Assembly: GCF_035556675.1 (NCBI RefSeq)
Contig: NZ_DATMFZ010000262.1
Location: 1-28,764 of the forward strand
Length of the DNA: 28,764 bases
Direction of reading: 5' to 3'
From: Geminicoccus sp035556675
GTDB lineage: Bacteria > Pseudomonadota > Alphaproteobacteria > Geminicoccales > Geminicoccaceae
The notes under the pieces are model-generated. The model was not told the origin of the DNA, did no database searches, and saw only the letters and a program-made list of their open reading frames with translations. The position numbers were made by a program, and so were the translations under genes. Shown here piece after piece: positions 1 through 6,146 of this stretch. Every line of letters begins with the position of its first letter. Within the stretch, counting starts at the first letter, position 1.

Positions 1-1
1 C

Positions 2-118
2 GGCCGCCGGGTCGGCGTGATCAGCCATGTCGAGGAGATGAAGGAGCGGATCGCGGTGCGGGTCGAGGTGACGCCTCAGGGCGGCGGGCGCAGCACGCTG
101 ACGGTCACCTCGTCCTGA
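2..118 (+). CDS. sbcC: C-terminal end of SbcC-like exonuclease ATPase (partial)
   Basis: Only the last 38 codons are inside the window, ending at TGA 116-118. They read GRRVGVISHVEEMKERI and then a short beta-rich tail. The VGVISHVEEMKERI stretch is the typical C-terminal ABC-ATPase signature of SbcC/Rad50 proteins: the conserved His of the switch region followed by the 'I.VRVEV' strand. SbcC works with the SbcD nuclease to open hairpins and protein-blocked DNA ends. The assignment rests on this short motif alone, so another Rad50-like SMC ATPase remains possible. The gene converges on metF across a 267 bp gap, and no convincing terminator was found behind it. Confidence 0.7.
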   Translation, partial: GRRVGVISHVEEMKERIAVRVEVTPQGGGRSTLTVTSS

Positions 119-219
119 TCCACGGCGATCTTAGGACTGCACGCCTAAACATGCTATGCTGGCCATCCCGACCCGCTGCAAGGCCAGCCCGCGATGCCTC
201 ACCACAACCGATATGCGAA

Positions 220-376
220 TCTGCACAAACGAACCCGAGCCGCGCCTGTCGACCCATTGACGAAACGAACCCGAGCCATCCCCGACTCGATCCGTTATCG
301 CCTGCCCGTGGGAACGTCCCGACGCGACGGCGCTCTCAGCCTTCGTCGCGCTGCATTCTGCACGAGCGAACCCGAG
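220..376. repeat. Three copies of a short intergenic repeat with core CGAACCCGAG
   Basis: The 10-mer CGAACCCGAG occurs exactly at 230-239, 266-275 and 367-376. Copies 1 and 2 share a longer 15-mer, AAACGAACCCGAGCC, at 227-241 and 263-277. Copies 1 and 3 share a 20 bp unit that starts TCTGCAC, at 220-239 and 357-376, with 18 of 20 bases identical. All lie in the gap between the convergent sbcC-like and metF genes. I did not find the exact 10-mer elsewhere in the window. No terminal inverted repeats or transposase are nearby, so this is not an insertion sequence. The function is unknown. Confidence 0.75.
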
Positions 377-385
377 ATCTGCCGC

Positions 386-1411
386 TCAGGCGGCCGCGGC
401 CATCCGGTCCGGCGGCACCAGCTGCAGGCTGCGCCGACCAAGCAGGCGGCAGAGCGCCAGGGTCAGGTCGGCACGGTTCAGGGCATAGAGATGCAGGGAG
501 TCGAAGCCCTCGGCGACCAGGCGGCGGCACTGCTCGGCGGCGACCGTGGTCGCGACCATGCGCGCCAGTTCCGGCTGGTCGTCCAGCCCGTGGAACAGCT
601 CGGCCAGCCATTCTGGGATGGTGGCGCCGCACATGCCGCTGAAGCGGCGGATCTGGGCGAAGGAATGGATCGGCATGATGCCCGGCACGATCGGCGCCTG
701 GATACCGGCCGCGTGGCAGGCATCGCGGAAGCGCAGGATCCGGTCGGTGTCGAAGCAGTACTGGGTGATCAGGTGCGAGGCGCCGGCCTCGACCTTGGTG
801 CGCAGATGGGCGAGGTCGGTGGCGGCATCGGCCGATTCCGGATGGACCTCCGGGTAGCAGCCGACGCCGATGTCGAACCGCCCGGCCTCGGCCAGTGCCC
901 GCACCAGGTCCGAGGCATGGGCGAACCCGTCCGGCCGCGGCCGGTAGGGCTGGCCGATGCCGTCGGTCGAATCGCCGCGCAGCGCCACCACCCGGGTGAC
1001 GCCCAGGGCTGTGTAGCGCTCGGCCAGTGCCGCCACGTCGCGCCGGTCCACCGCGGCCGCGGTGATGTGCGGCGCCACCGGCAGGCCGAACCGCTCCTGC
1101 AGCTCGCGCACCGTGGCGAAGGTCGCTTCCACCTGCTCGCCGCCGCCCGCCCCGGAGGTGACGGTCAGATGATCCGGGCCCACCGCCGCGAGACGGGCGA
1201 CCTCGGTGAAGAAGGTCTCGGTGGCCGGGCCGCTCTTGGGCGGGAACAGCTCGACCGACAGCCTGGGCTGCGGCAGGGGCTCGCCCAGCAGCGGGAAGTG
1301 GCGGAGGACCCGGCGGTCCTCATGCAGCCGGTCGAGGGTGGTGGGCTCGGACATGAGCTGCTCCGGTTGCTGGGAGTCGCTGATGGCGGCGTCGGAACGG
1401 GCGCGGCTCAT
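386..1411 (-). CDS. metF: 5,10-methylenetetrahydrofolate reductase
   Basis: MetF is a flavoprotein that reduces 5,10-methylene-tetrahydrofolate to 5-methyl-tetrahydrofolate, the methyl donor for methionine synthase. The TIM-barrel sequence contains the family hallmarks. SVELFPPKS is at about residues 52-60 and its Glu corresponds to the catalytic acid. HLTVTSGAGG follows at about 81-90, then VVALRGDS, and later the HLITQYCFD and PIVPGIMPI strands. The chosen ATG at 1411 overlaps the stop of the upstream regulator as ATGA and has a GAGG seven bases upstream, giving 341 residues. A second ATG at 1354 has GGAG six bases upstream and gives 322 residues, nearer the family norm, so the first 19 residues are uncertain. 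The gene is translationally coupled to the SahR-like gene and is presumably controlled by it. Confidence 0.95.
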   Translation of the reverse strand: MSRARSDAAISDSQQPEQLMSEPTTLDRLHEDRRVLRHFPLLGEPLPQPRLSVELFPPKSGPATETFFTEVARLAAVGPDHLTVTSGAGGGEQVEATFATVRELQERFGLPVAPHITAAAVDRRDVAALAERYTALGVTRVVALRGDSTDGIGQPYRPRPDGFAHASDLVRALAEAGRFDIGVGCYPEVHPESADAATDLAHLRTKVEAGASHLITQYCFDTDRILRFRDACHAAGIQAPIVPGIMPIHSFAQIRRFSGMCGATIPEWLAELFHGLDDQPELARMVATTVAAEQCRRLVAEGFDSLHLYALNRADLTLALCRLLGRRSLQLVPPDRMAAAA

Positions 1412-2409
1412 GCCAGCGCCTCGCTGCGGCCATGGGGCGGGAAGGGCAGGACCTGGGCATCGGCCAGCCTGGCCGACCACAGGACCACGGTGAGATCGCC
1501 GCCCGGCACCTGCACGGACGGCTCGACCTGGAGGCCCAGCTCCTCGAGCCAGCCGGTCATCTCCGGGTCGGTGAAGCCCAGGCGGCGGTGCTGGCGCGCT
1601 TCGCGCAGGTCCTCGCGCTCGTGTCGGGCCAGGTCGATCACCACGATCCGCCCGCCCGGCGCCAGCACCCGGCGGGCCTCGGCCAGCGCCGCGAACGGAT
1701 CGTCGGCGAAATGCAGCACCTGATGGAAGGTCACCGCGCTGAACGAGGCGTCGGGCAGCGGCAGCTGGTACATGTCGCCGTGGCGGACCTGGCAGTTGCG
1801 CGCCTCGCGCCGGTCCAGGTTGGCCCGCGCGATCTTGAGCATGTCCTGGGCGACGTCGACACCCAGGCCATAGCCGATCCGACTGGCGAGCAGCTGCAGG
1901 ACCCGGCCGGTGCCGGTGCCGATGTCGAGCAGGGAGGGGGTGCTGACCCCCTCGAACAGGTGGGTGAGCGCCTGCTCGATCGCGGCGGTCTCGGCCGGAC
2001 CCAGCTCGCGCTCCTCGTCCCAGGCCTTGGCATGGTGGTCGAACCAGGCTTCGGCGGCCCGGCGCCGTGCGGCGCGCACCACTTCCAGCCGGCGGCGATC
2101 CAGCTGGAGCACGCCGTCCTCGGCGGGCAGGAGGCGGCAGATCGAGCGGGCGAGCCTGGCGCCGTCGCCGTCCTGGGCGCGCCGGTAGAACACCCAGCTG
2201 CCTTCGCGGAAGCGGTCGAGCAGGCCGGCCTCGGCCAGGATCTTCAGGTGGCGGGAGATGCGCGGCTGCGACTGGCCCAGCACCTGGACCAGCTCGCTGA
2301 CCGTCCACTCGCCCTGGGCACAGATGGCGAGCAGGCGCAGGCGTGACGGATCGGCCGCGGCAGCGAGGCCATCCAGCAGCTGGGCGAGTTCGGGGCCGGC
2401 AGAATCCAT
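1408..2409 (-). CDS. ArsR-family regulator fused to SAM-dependent methyltransferase domain (SahR-like)
   Basis: The 333-residue protein has two parts. Residues about 8-80 form a winged helix of the ArsR type: TVSELVQVLGQSQPRISRHL is the recognition region and GSWVFYRR the wing. Residues about 155-300 form a class I methyltransferase fold, with the SAM-binding loop LLDIGTGTGRV at about 160-170 and a motif LAPGGRIVVIDL. This architecture, directly upstream of metF, matches SahR, a repressor of SAM-cycle genes that binds S-adenosylhomocysteine through a methylase-like domain. I infer that the methyltransferase domain senses SAH or SAM rather than modifying a substrate; an active methyltransferase is not excluded. 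The ATG at 2409 has AGGAG seven bases upstream. The metF start overlaps this gene's stop. Confidence 0.85.
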   Translation of the reverse strand: MDSAGPELAQLLDGLAAAADPSRLRLLAICAQGEWTVSELVQVLGQSQPRISRHLKILAEAGLLDRFREGSWVFYRRAQDGDGARLARSICRLLPAEDGVLQLDRRRLEVVRAARRRAAEAWFDHHAKAWDEERELGPAETAAIEQALTHLFEGVSTPSLLDIGTGTGRVLQLLASRIGYGLGVDVAQDMLKIARANLDRREARNCQVRHGDMYQLPLPDASFSAVTFHQVLHFADDPFAALAEARRVLAPGGRIVVIDLARHEREDLREARQHRRLGFTDPEMTGWLEELGLQVEPSVQVPGGDLTVVLWSARLADAQVLPFPPHGRSEALA

Positions 2410-2424
2410 CTCAGATCTCCTGAG
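2410..2424 (-). promoter_or_regulatory. Small hairpin containing the ribosome-binding site of the SahR-like gene
   Basis: The arms CTCAG (2410-2414) and CTGAG (2420-2424) are perfectly complementary with a five-base loop and sit directly against the ATG at 2409. On the minus strand the Shine-Dalgarno AGGAG lies partly in one arm and partly in the loop, so folding would occlude it. The predicted transcript start lies very close to this hairpin, so whether the whole stem is transcribed is uncertain. Confidence 0.4.
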
Positions 2425-2425
2425 A

Positions 2426-2457
2426 CATATCTACATTTCTTTATATCCACCGGTCAA
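2426..2457 (-). promoter_or_regulatory. Promoter with overlapping AT-rich imperfect palindrome, candidate SahR operator
   Basis: On the minus strand a TTGACC -35 (2452-2457) and a TAGATA -10 (2428-2433) are 18 bp apart. Across the -10 and spacer, at 2426-2447, lies an AT-rich imperfect palindrome with ATAT at both ends (2427-2430 and 2443-2446) and CTTT inside one arm. It stands out sharply from the GC-rich surroundings. The layout resembles the AT-rich palindromes that I recall upstream of SAM-cycle genes in alphaproteobacteria. A repressor bound here would block the promoter, which fits autoregulation of the regulator-metF operon. The position is seen in sequence; the regulator assignment is inference. 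Confidence 0.6.
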
Positions 2458-2602
2458 GCGCTCCGGTACTGGTCACAGCAGGGCACCGATCCGTGAGGCC
2501 GTGCATGGCCTCAACTTGAATCCCCGTGGCACGGCACGTACTTGTCGCGGCGGACCGATGAATGACGACGCTTTCCCCATCCTCCGCTATCGAGAGGTGA
2601 AG

Positions 2603-3334
2603 ATGAGCCAGCAAGGGCGCGCGGCGCGGCCTGTACCGATCCTGGCGCTCGCGCTGGTCCTGGCGGGCTGCGCTACGGCCGAGGATCCGGATCCCTGGGA
2701 GCCGGTCAACCGCGCGATCTTCGGCTTCAACGAGGTCGCGGACCGCGCGGTCCTGACCCCGGTGTCCCGCGGCTACCGGGCAGTGGTGCCCGAGCCCGTG
2801 CGCGATAGCGTCAGCAACTTCCTGAACAACCTGCGCGAGCCCACCCACTTCGTGAACCTGGCGCTCCAGGGCGAGCGGGAAGGGTTCGGCACCTCGGTCG
2901 GCCGGTTCGTCATCAACACCACGCTGGGCGTGGGCGGTCTGTTCGATGCGGCCTCGGCGTTCGGCTACCAGAAGCAGGAGACCCGGTTCGGCACGACCCT
3001 GCAGAAATGGGGGGTGGGGCCCGGCCCCTACGTGGTCCTGCCCCTGTTCGGTCCCGATGTGGTGCGTGGCGCGGTGGGCCGCCTGCCGGACATGACCCTG
3101 AACCCGACCTTCTACCTGAGCAGCGACTGGCCCTGGATCACCCAGAACGTCATGGAGGGCGTCGACTTCCACGTCCAGAACATGGATGCGATCGAGGACC
3201 TGCGCCGGGGCAGCGTCGACATGTATGCCACGGTGCGCTCGATCTACCTGCAGCGGCTCGGAGCGGAGATCGCCGGCAGCGGTTCGGATGCCCAGTATGA
3301 CGCGATCTTCGAGGAGGAGCCGGATGTTGAGTGA
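2603..3334 (+). CDS. mlaA: MlaA/VacJ family outer-membrane lipoprotein
   Basis: MlaA sits in the outer membrane and removes misplaced phospholipid from the outer leaflet, passing it to periplasmic MlaC. The 243-residue protein begins with a lipoprotein signal peptide ending in lipobox LAGC, with the lipidated Cys at residue 23. No Asp follows the Cys, so outer-membrane sorting is expected. The family core follows: DPWEPVNRAIFGFNEVAD, then FLNNLREP, then FGTSVGRFVINTTLGVGG, then KWGVGPGPYVVLPLFGP. The ATG at 2603 has GAGGTGA about five bases upstream. The stop overlaps the mlaC start by 11 bp. The 193 bp upstream hold the oppositely oriented SahR-type promoter; no clear promoter for mlaA itself was seen. 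Confidence 0.95.
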   Translation: MSQQGRAARPVPILALALVLAGCATAEDPDPWEPVNRAIFGFNEVADRAVLTPVSRGYRAVVPEPVRDSVSNFLNNLREPTHFVNLALQGEREGFGTSVGRFVINTTLGVGGLFDAASAFGYQKQETRFGTTLQKWGVGPGPYVVLPLFGPDVVRGAVGRLPDMTLNPTFYLSSDWPWITQNVMEGVDFHVQNMDAIEDLRRGSVDMYATVRSIYLQRLGAEIAGSGSDAQYDAIFEEEPDVE

Positions 3335-3959
3335 TGCCCGTGCGGCCGTGGTGAGCCGCCGCGGCTTGCTGGCCGGTGCCACGGCATTGGCCGTGCTGAC
3401 GATACTCCGCATTCCGGCCGGCGCGCAGGAAGCCCCGTCGGCCTTCATGGACAAGGTCGGCCAGGAAGTGGTGGCGACCTTCGGTGACGCCTCGCTGAAC
3501 GACCAGGAGCGGCTGGCTCGGCTGGTGTCGATCCTGGACAAGAGCGTCGACTTCGAGATCGTCGGCCGGCTGGTCAGCGGCCGCTACTGGCGCCAGGCGA
3601 GCCCGGCGCAGCAGCAGGAGTTCGTCGACCTGTTCCGGCAGTTCACCATCGAGACGATCGCCTCCCAGCTGCGCAACTACGGGGGCGAGACCTACGAGAT
3701 CACGGGCGAGCGCGTGGTCGACGACCGGGACACGGTCGTGTCGAGCAAGATCGTGCGCGTCCGGGGCCAGCCGCCGGCCAATGTCGACTGGCGGGTGCGC
3801 CGCACCGACGATGGCTTCAAGATCATCGACGTGGTCGGCGAGGGCGTATCGGCGGTGGTCACTTGGCGCCAGGAATATGGCGAAGTGCTGGAGCGCAGCG
3901 GCTTCGACGGGGTGATCGCCCGCCTGAAGGAGCAGATCGCGGCCCGTCGCTCGGCCTGA
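3324..3959 (+). CDS. mlaC: MlaC/Ttg2D family periplasmic phospholipid-binding protein
   Basis: MlaC carries phospholipid between MlaA in the outer membrane and the MlaFEDB ABC transporter in the inner membrane. The 211 residues include an N-terminal export signal with twin arginines (SRRGLLAG, residues 11-18), a hydrophobic stretch and a likely cleavage site after PAGA near residue 34. The family body follows, with FEIVGRLVSGRYWRQASPAQQQEF and then VDWRVRRTDDGFKIIDVVGEGVS. The signal looks like a Tat signal rather than the usual Sec signal. The start codon lies inside the last codons of mlaA behind a GAGGAGG, so translation is coupled. The transporter genes mlaFEDB are not in this window. Confidence 0.93.
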   Translation: MLSDARAAVVSRRGLLAGATALAVLTILRIPAGAQEAPSAFMDKVGQEVVATFGDASLNDQERLARLVSILDKSVDFEIVGRLVSGRYWRQASPAQQQEFVDLFRQFTIETIASQLRNYGGETYEITGERVVDDRDTVVSSKIVRVRGQPPANVDWRVRRTDDGFKIIDVVGEGVSAVVTWRQEYGEVLERSGFDGVIARLKEQIAARRSA

Positions 3960-3974
3960 GCCGCGGCCCGTTCC

Positions 3975-4006
3975 GGGTCGGGCGCCGGCTTGGCCATGCC
4001 CGACCC
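3975..4006. terminator. Hairpin between convergent mlaC and coiled-coil gene
   Basis: A perfect 9 bp inverted repeat, GGGTCGGGC (3975-3983) and GCCCGACCC (3998-4006), encloses a 14-base loop that can itself form a short GCC/GGC stem. It fills the 54 bp gap between two tail-to-tail genes. The plus-strand tail is only TTCCT, so it is a weak canonical terminator, but position and stem fit a bidirectional one. Confidence 0.6.
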
Positions 4007-4013
4007 TTCCTGA

Positions 4014-4961
4014 TCACTGAAGCTGGCGTTCCAGCTCCGCGATCCGTGCCCGGGCACGCGCCAGCTCCTGCCGCAACGCGGCCGGGTCCTCCAGGACCGG
4101 AAGCTCTGCGGCCGATAGCTGGCCGGCGGCAGGGGCAATCACCGACCGCTGCTCCGCCAGTTCGCTCAGCGCCTGCGCCATCGCATCCAGCTGCGCTCGG
4201 GCGGCAGCGATCCCGCTCTGGGCCTGCGTGAACTCGTCGAGCCTGGCCTCGGCCGCCTTGGCCAGTTCCTGCGCCTCGCGCTCCAGCCGGTCATGCTGGC
4301 CGCGCACCGTGGCGAGTTCCCCGTCGAGCGCCCGGTTGGCTTCGCGCAGCTGTCCGTTCTCCCGTTCCAGCTCCCTGGTCCGGTCTTTCAGCCGGCCGAT
4401 CTCGTCCAGCCGGTCGGCCGCATCCTTGGCCGACGCACCGGCGAGTGCCACCTGCTCCTCGACCCTGGTGCGCAACTGCCTGTTCTCGCCTTCCAGCTCC
4501 CTGGTCCGGTCGTTCAGCCGGCCGATCTCCGCCAGCCGATCGGCAGCATCCTTGGCCGACGCACCGGCGAGTCCCGCCTGCTCCTCGACCCTGGTGCGCA
4601 ACTGCCTGTTCTCGCCCTCCAGCTCCCTGATCCGGTCGTTCAGCCGGCCGATCTCGTTCAGCCGGTCGGCCGCATCCTGGGTCGCCGCTTCGGCGAGTGC
4701 CACCTGCTCCTCGGCCTTCGCCTGCAGCTGCCCGTTCTCCAGCTCCAGATCCCTGATCCGGTCGCTCAGCCGGCCGATCTCCGCCAGCCGATCGGCAGCG
4801 TCCTTGGCCTCGGCACCGGTGAGTGCCCGCTGCTCCTCGATCTTGGCACGGATCTGCGCAAGCGCTGCCTCGAGCTGCGCGGCACTGGAGCCGTCCTCCA
4901 TTGCCAGCGCCGGGCCGGCGCCGATGAGGACGGCGCCCAGCAGCATCACCGCCGCCCTCAA
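4014..4961 (-). CDS. Exported coiled-coil protein with four 42-residue repeats, unknown function
   Basis: I do not recognise a named family. The 315 residues start with a short signal peptide (cleavage predicted after GPALA, residue 20). The rest is almost wholly charged heptad coiled coil. Between about residues 43 and 210 a 42-residue unit of the form DAADRLxEIGRLxDRxRELE recurs four times, its DAAD motif falling at residues 54, 96, 138 and 180. Forty-two is six heptads, so the coil register is unbroken. The C-terminus ends in another coil, RARIAELERQLQ. The TTG start overlaps the prfB stop as TTGA and has GGAGG seven bases upstream; an ATG at 4946 is an alternative but loses the basic n-region. 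It is the last gene of the amidase-PBP1A-prfB run. A periplasmic spacer or division-related role is only a guess. Confidence 0.8.
   Translation of the reverse strand: MRAAVMLLGAVLIGAGPALAMEDGSSAAQLEAALAQIRAKIEEQRALTGAEAKDAADRLAEIGRLSDRIRDLELENGQLQAKAEEQVALAEAATQDAADRLNEIGRLNDRIRELEGENRQLRTRVEEQAGLAGASAKDAADRLAEIGRLNDRTRELEGENRQLRTRVEEQVALAGASAKDAADRLDEIGRLKDRTRELERENGQLREANRALDGELATVRGQHDRLEREAQELAKAAEARLDEFTQAQSGIAAARAQLDAMAQALSELAEQRSVIAPAAGQLSAAELPVLEDPAALRQELARARARIAELERQLQ
4359..4862 (-). repeat. Four tandem 126 bp repeats inside the coiled-coil gene
   Basis: The anchor GCCGGCCGAT recurs at 4391, 4517, 4643 and 4769, exactly 126 bp apart each time. The two units at 4391-4642 are the most alike, including a run of nearly 40 identical bases around the codons for the RTRVEEQ region, which suggests recent duplication. 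The outer units have diverged more, mostly at third positions and a few surface residues. Confidence 0.9.
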
Positions 4962-6086
4962 GCCGGATCCTCCACCTCCGTGGCCACACCGGTGACGCCG
5001 CGCGCCAGCGATGCCTCCAGGAACTGGTCGAGATCGCCGTCCAGCACCCCCTGCGTGTCCGACGTCTCCACCCCGGTGCGCAGGTCCTTCACCATCCGGT
5101 AGGGCTGCAGCACGTAGGAGCGGATCTGGTGGCCCCAGCCGATATCGGTCTTGGCCGCCTCGGTGGCGTCCGCTGCCGCCCGGCGCTTCTGCAGCTCCAG
5201 CTCGTAGAGCCTGGCGCGCAGCATCCCGAACGCGGTGTCGCGGTTGCGGTGCTGCGAGCGGTCGGTCTGGCAGCTCACCACGATGCCGGTCGGCAGATGG
5301 GTGATGCGGATCGCCGATTCCGTCCGGTTGACGTGCTGGCCGCCGGCGCCGGAGGCCCGGTAGGTATCGATGCGCAGGTCCTTGTCCTGGATGTCGACCT
5401 CGATCGAATCGTCGATCTCGGGATAGACCCAGACGCTTGCGAAGCTGGTGTGGCGGCGCGCCTGGCTGTCATAGGGGGAGATGCGCACCAGCCGGTGCAC
5501 GCCCGCCTCGGTCTTCAGCCAGCCATAGGCGTTCTCGCCCTCCAGCCGGAGCGTGGCCGACTTGATCCCGGCCTCCTCGCCCTCGGTCTCCTGGATCAGG
5601 TTGACCTTGTAGCCGTGCTGCTCGGCCCAGCGCGTGTACATGCGCATGAGCATCTCGGCCCAGTCCTGGCTCTCCGTCCCGCCGGCACCCGCGTTGATCT
5701 CGATGAACGCGTTGTTGCGGTCGGCCTCGCCGGACAGCATCGCCTCCAGCTGCAGGCGGCGGACGGTATCCTTCAGGCCGGCGAGGTCGCGCTGGATCTC
5801 GCCGAGCGTCGCCTCGTCGTTCTCCGCCTCGGCCAGTTCCGCCAGCTCCAGCCCGTCGTTCAGCCGGGTCTCGATCTCGCGAACCTGATCGATCCGCGCC
5901 GCCAGACCGTTGCGCTCGCGCATGATCTTCTGCGCGCGCTCCGCATCGTTCCAGAGCGTCGGATCCTCGGAAAGGGCGTTCAGCTCGTCCAGGCGGACCA
6001 GGGCTTCATCCCAGTCAAAGATGCCTCCGTAGAAGGGCCACACCCTCCTTCAGCTCGTCGGCGGGATTTGCGATCTCAGCACGCAT
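4958..6086 (-). CDS. prfB: Peptide chain release factor 2 with programmed +1 frameshift
   Basis: RF2 reads UGA and UAA stops and triggers peptide release. The zero frame starts at ATG 6086, behind a GGAG seven bases upstream, and encodes 23 residues ending RRHL. It then meets an in-frame TGA at 6017-6015. Slipping one base forward continues as DWDEALVRLDEL to the stop at 4958, giving 375 residues in all. The anticodon-like tripeptide is SPY at about 203-205 (SPF in E. coli), and the catalytic GGQ lies in GAGGQHVN at about 248-250. These positions match E. coli RF2 closely. Reading only the long frame would give a false N-terminus MWPFYGG from 6043. The gene follows PBP1A by 60 bp and overlaps the next start. 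Confidence 0.96.
6014..6029 (-). promoter_or_regulatory. RF2 programmed frameshift site
   Basis: The minus strand reads CGGAGGCATCTTTGAC. The slippery CTT (6020-6018) precedes the TGA stop (6017-6015), followed by C. An internal Shine-Dalgarno GGAGG (6028-6024) lies three bases before CTT, the same spacing as in the E. coli element. Low RF2 lets the ribosome pause at UGA and shift +1, making more RF2, so the site is a negative-feedback switch. Confidence 0.95.
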
Positions 6087-6146
6087 GTTCAGGCTCCGTA
6101 GGGACAGGATCGGGCATCGATTGGGAAAAGGTGGGAGTGCCGGCGG

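Noticed and set aside
131..148. Stem TTAGG / CCTAA as a terminator after the sbcC-like gene
   Set aside because: There are only five weak pairs with an eight-base loop and no T-run.
1412..2308. Upstream in-frame extension of metF through the regulator gene (640 codons in all)
   Set aside because: The added part is a Pro/Arg/Gly-rich shadow of the ArsR-methyltransferase gene. MetF homology begins only near 1354-1411.
4359..4862. CRISPR-like periodicity
   Set aside because: The 126 bp period lies inside one reading frame, the whole unit is repeated with no unique spacers, and it encodes heptads.
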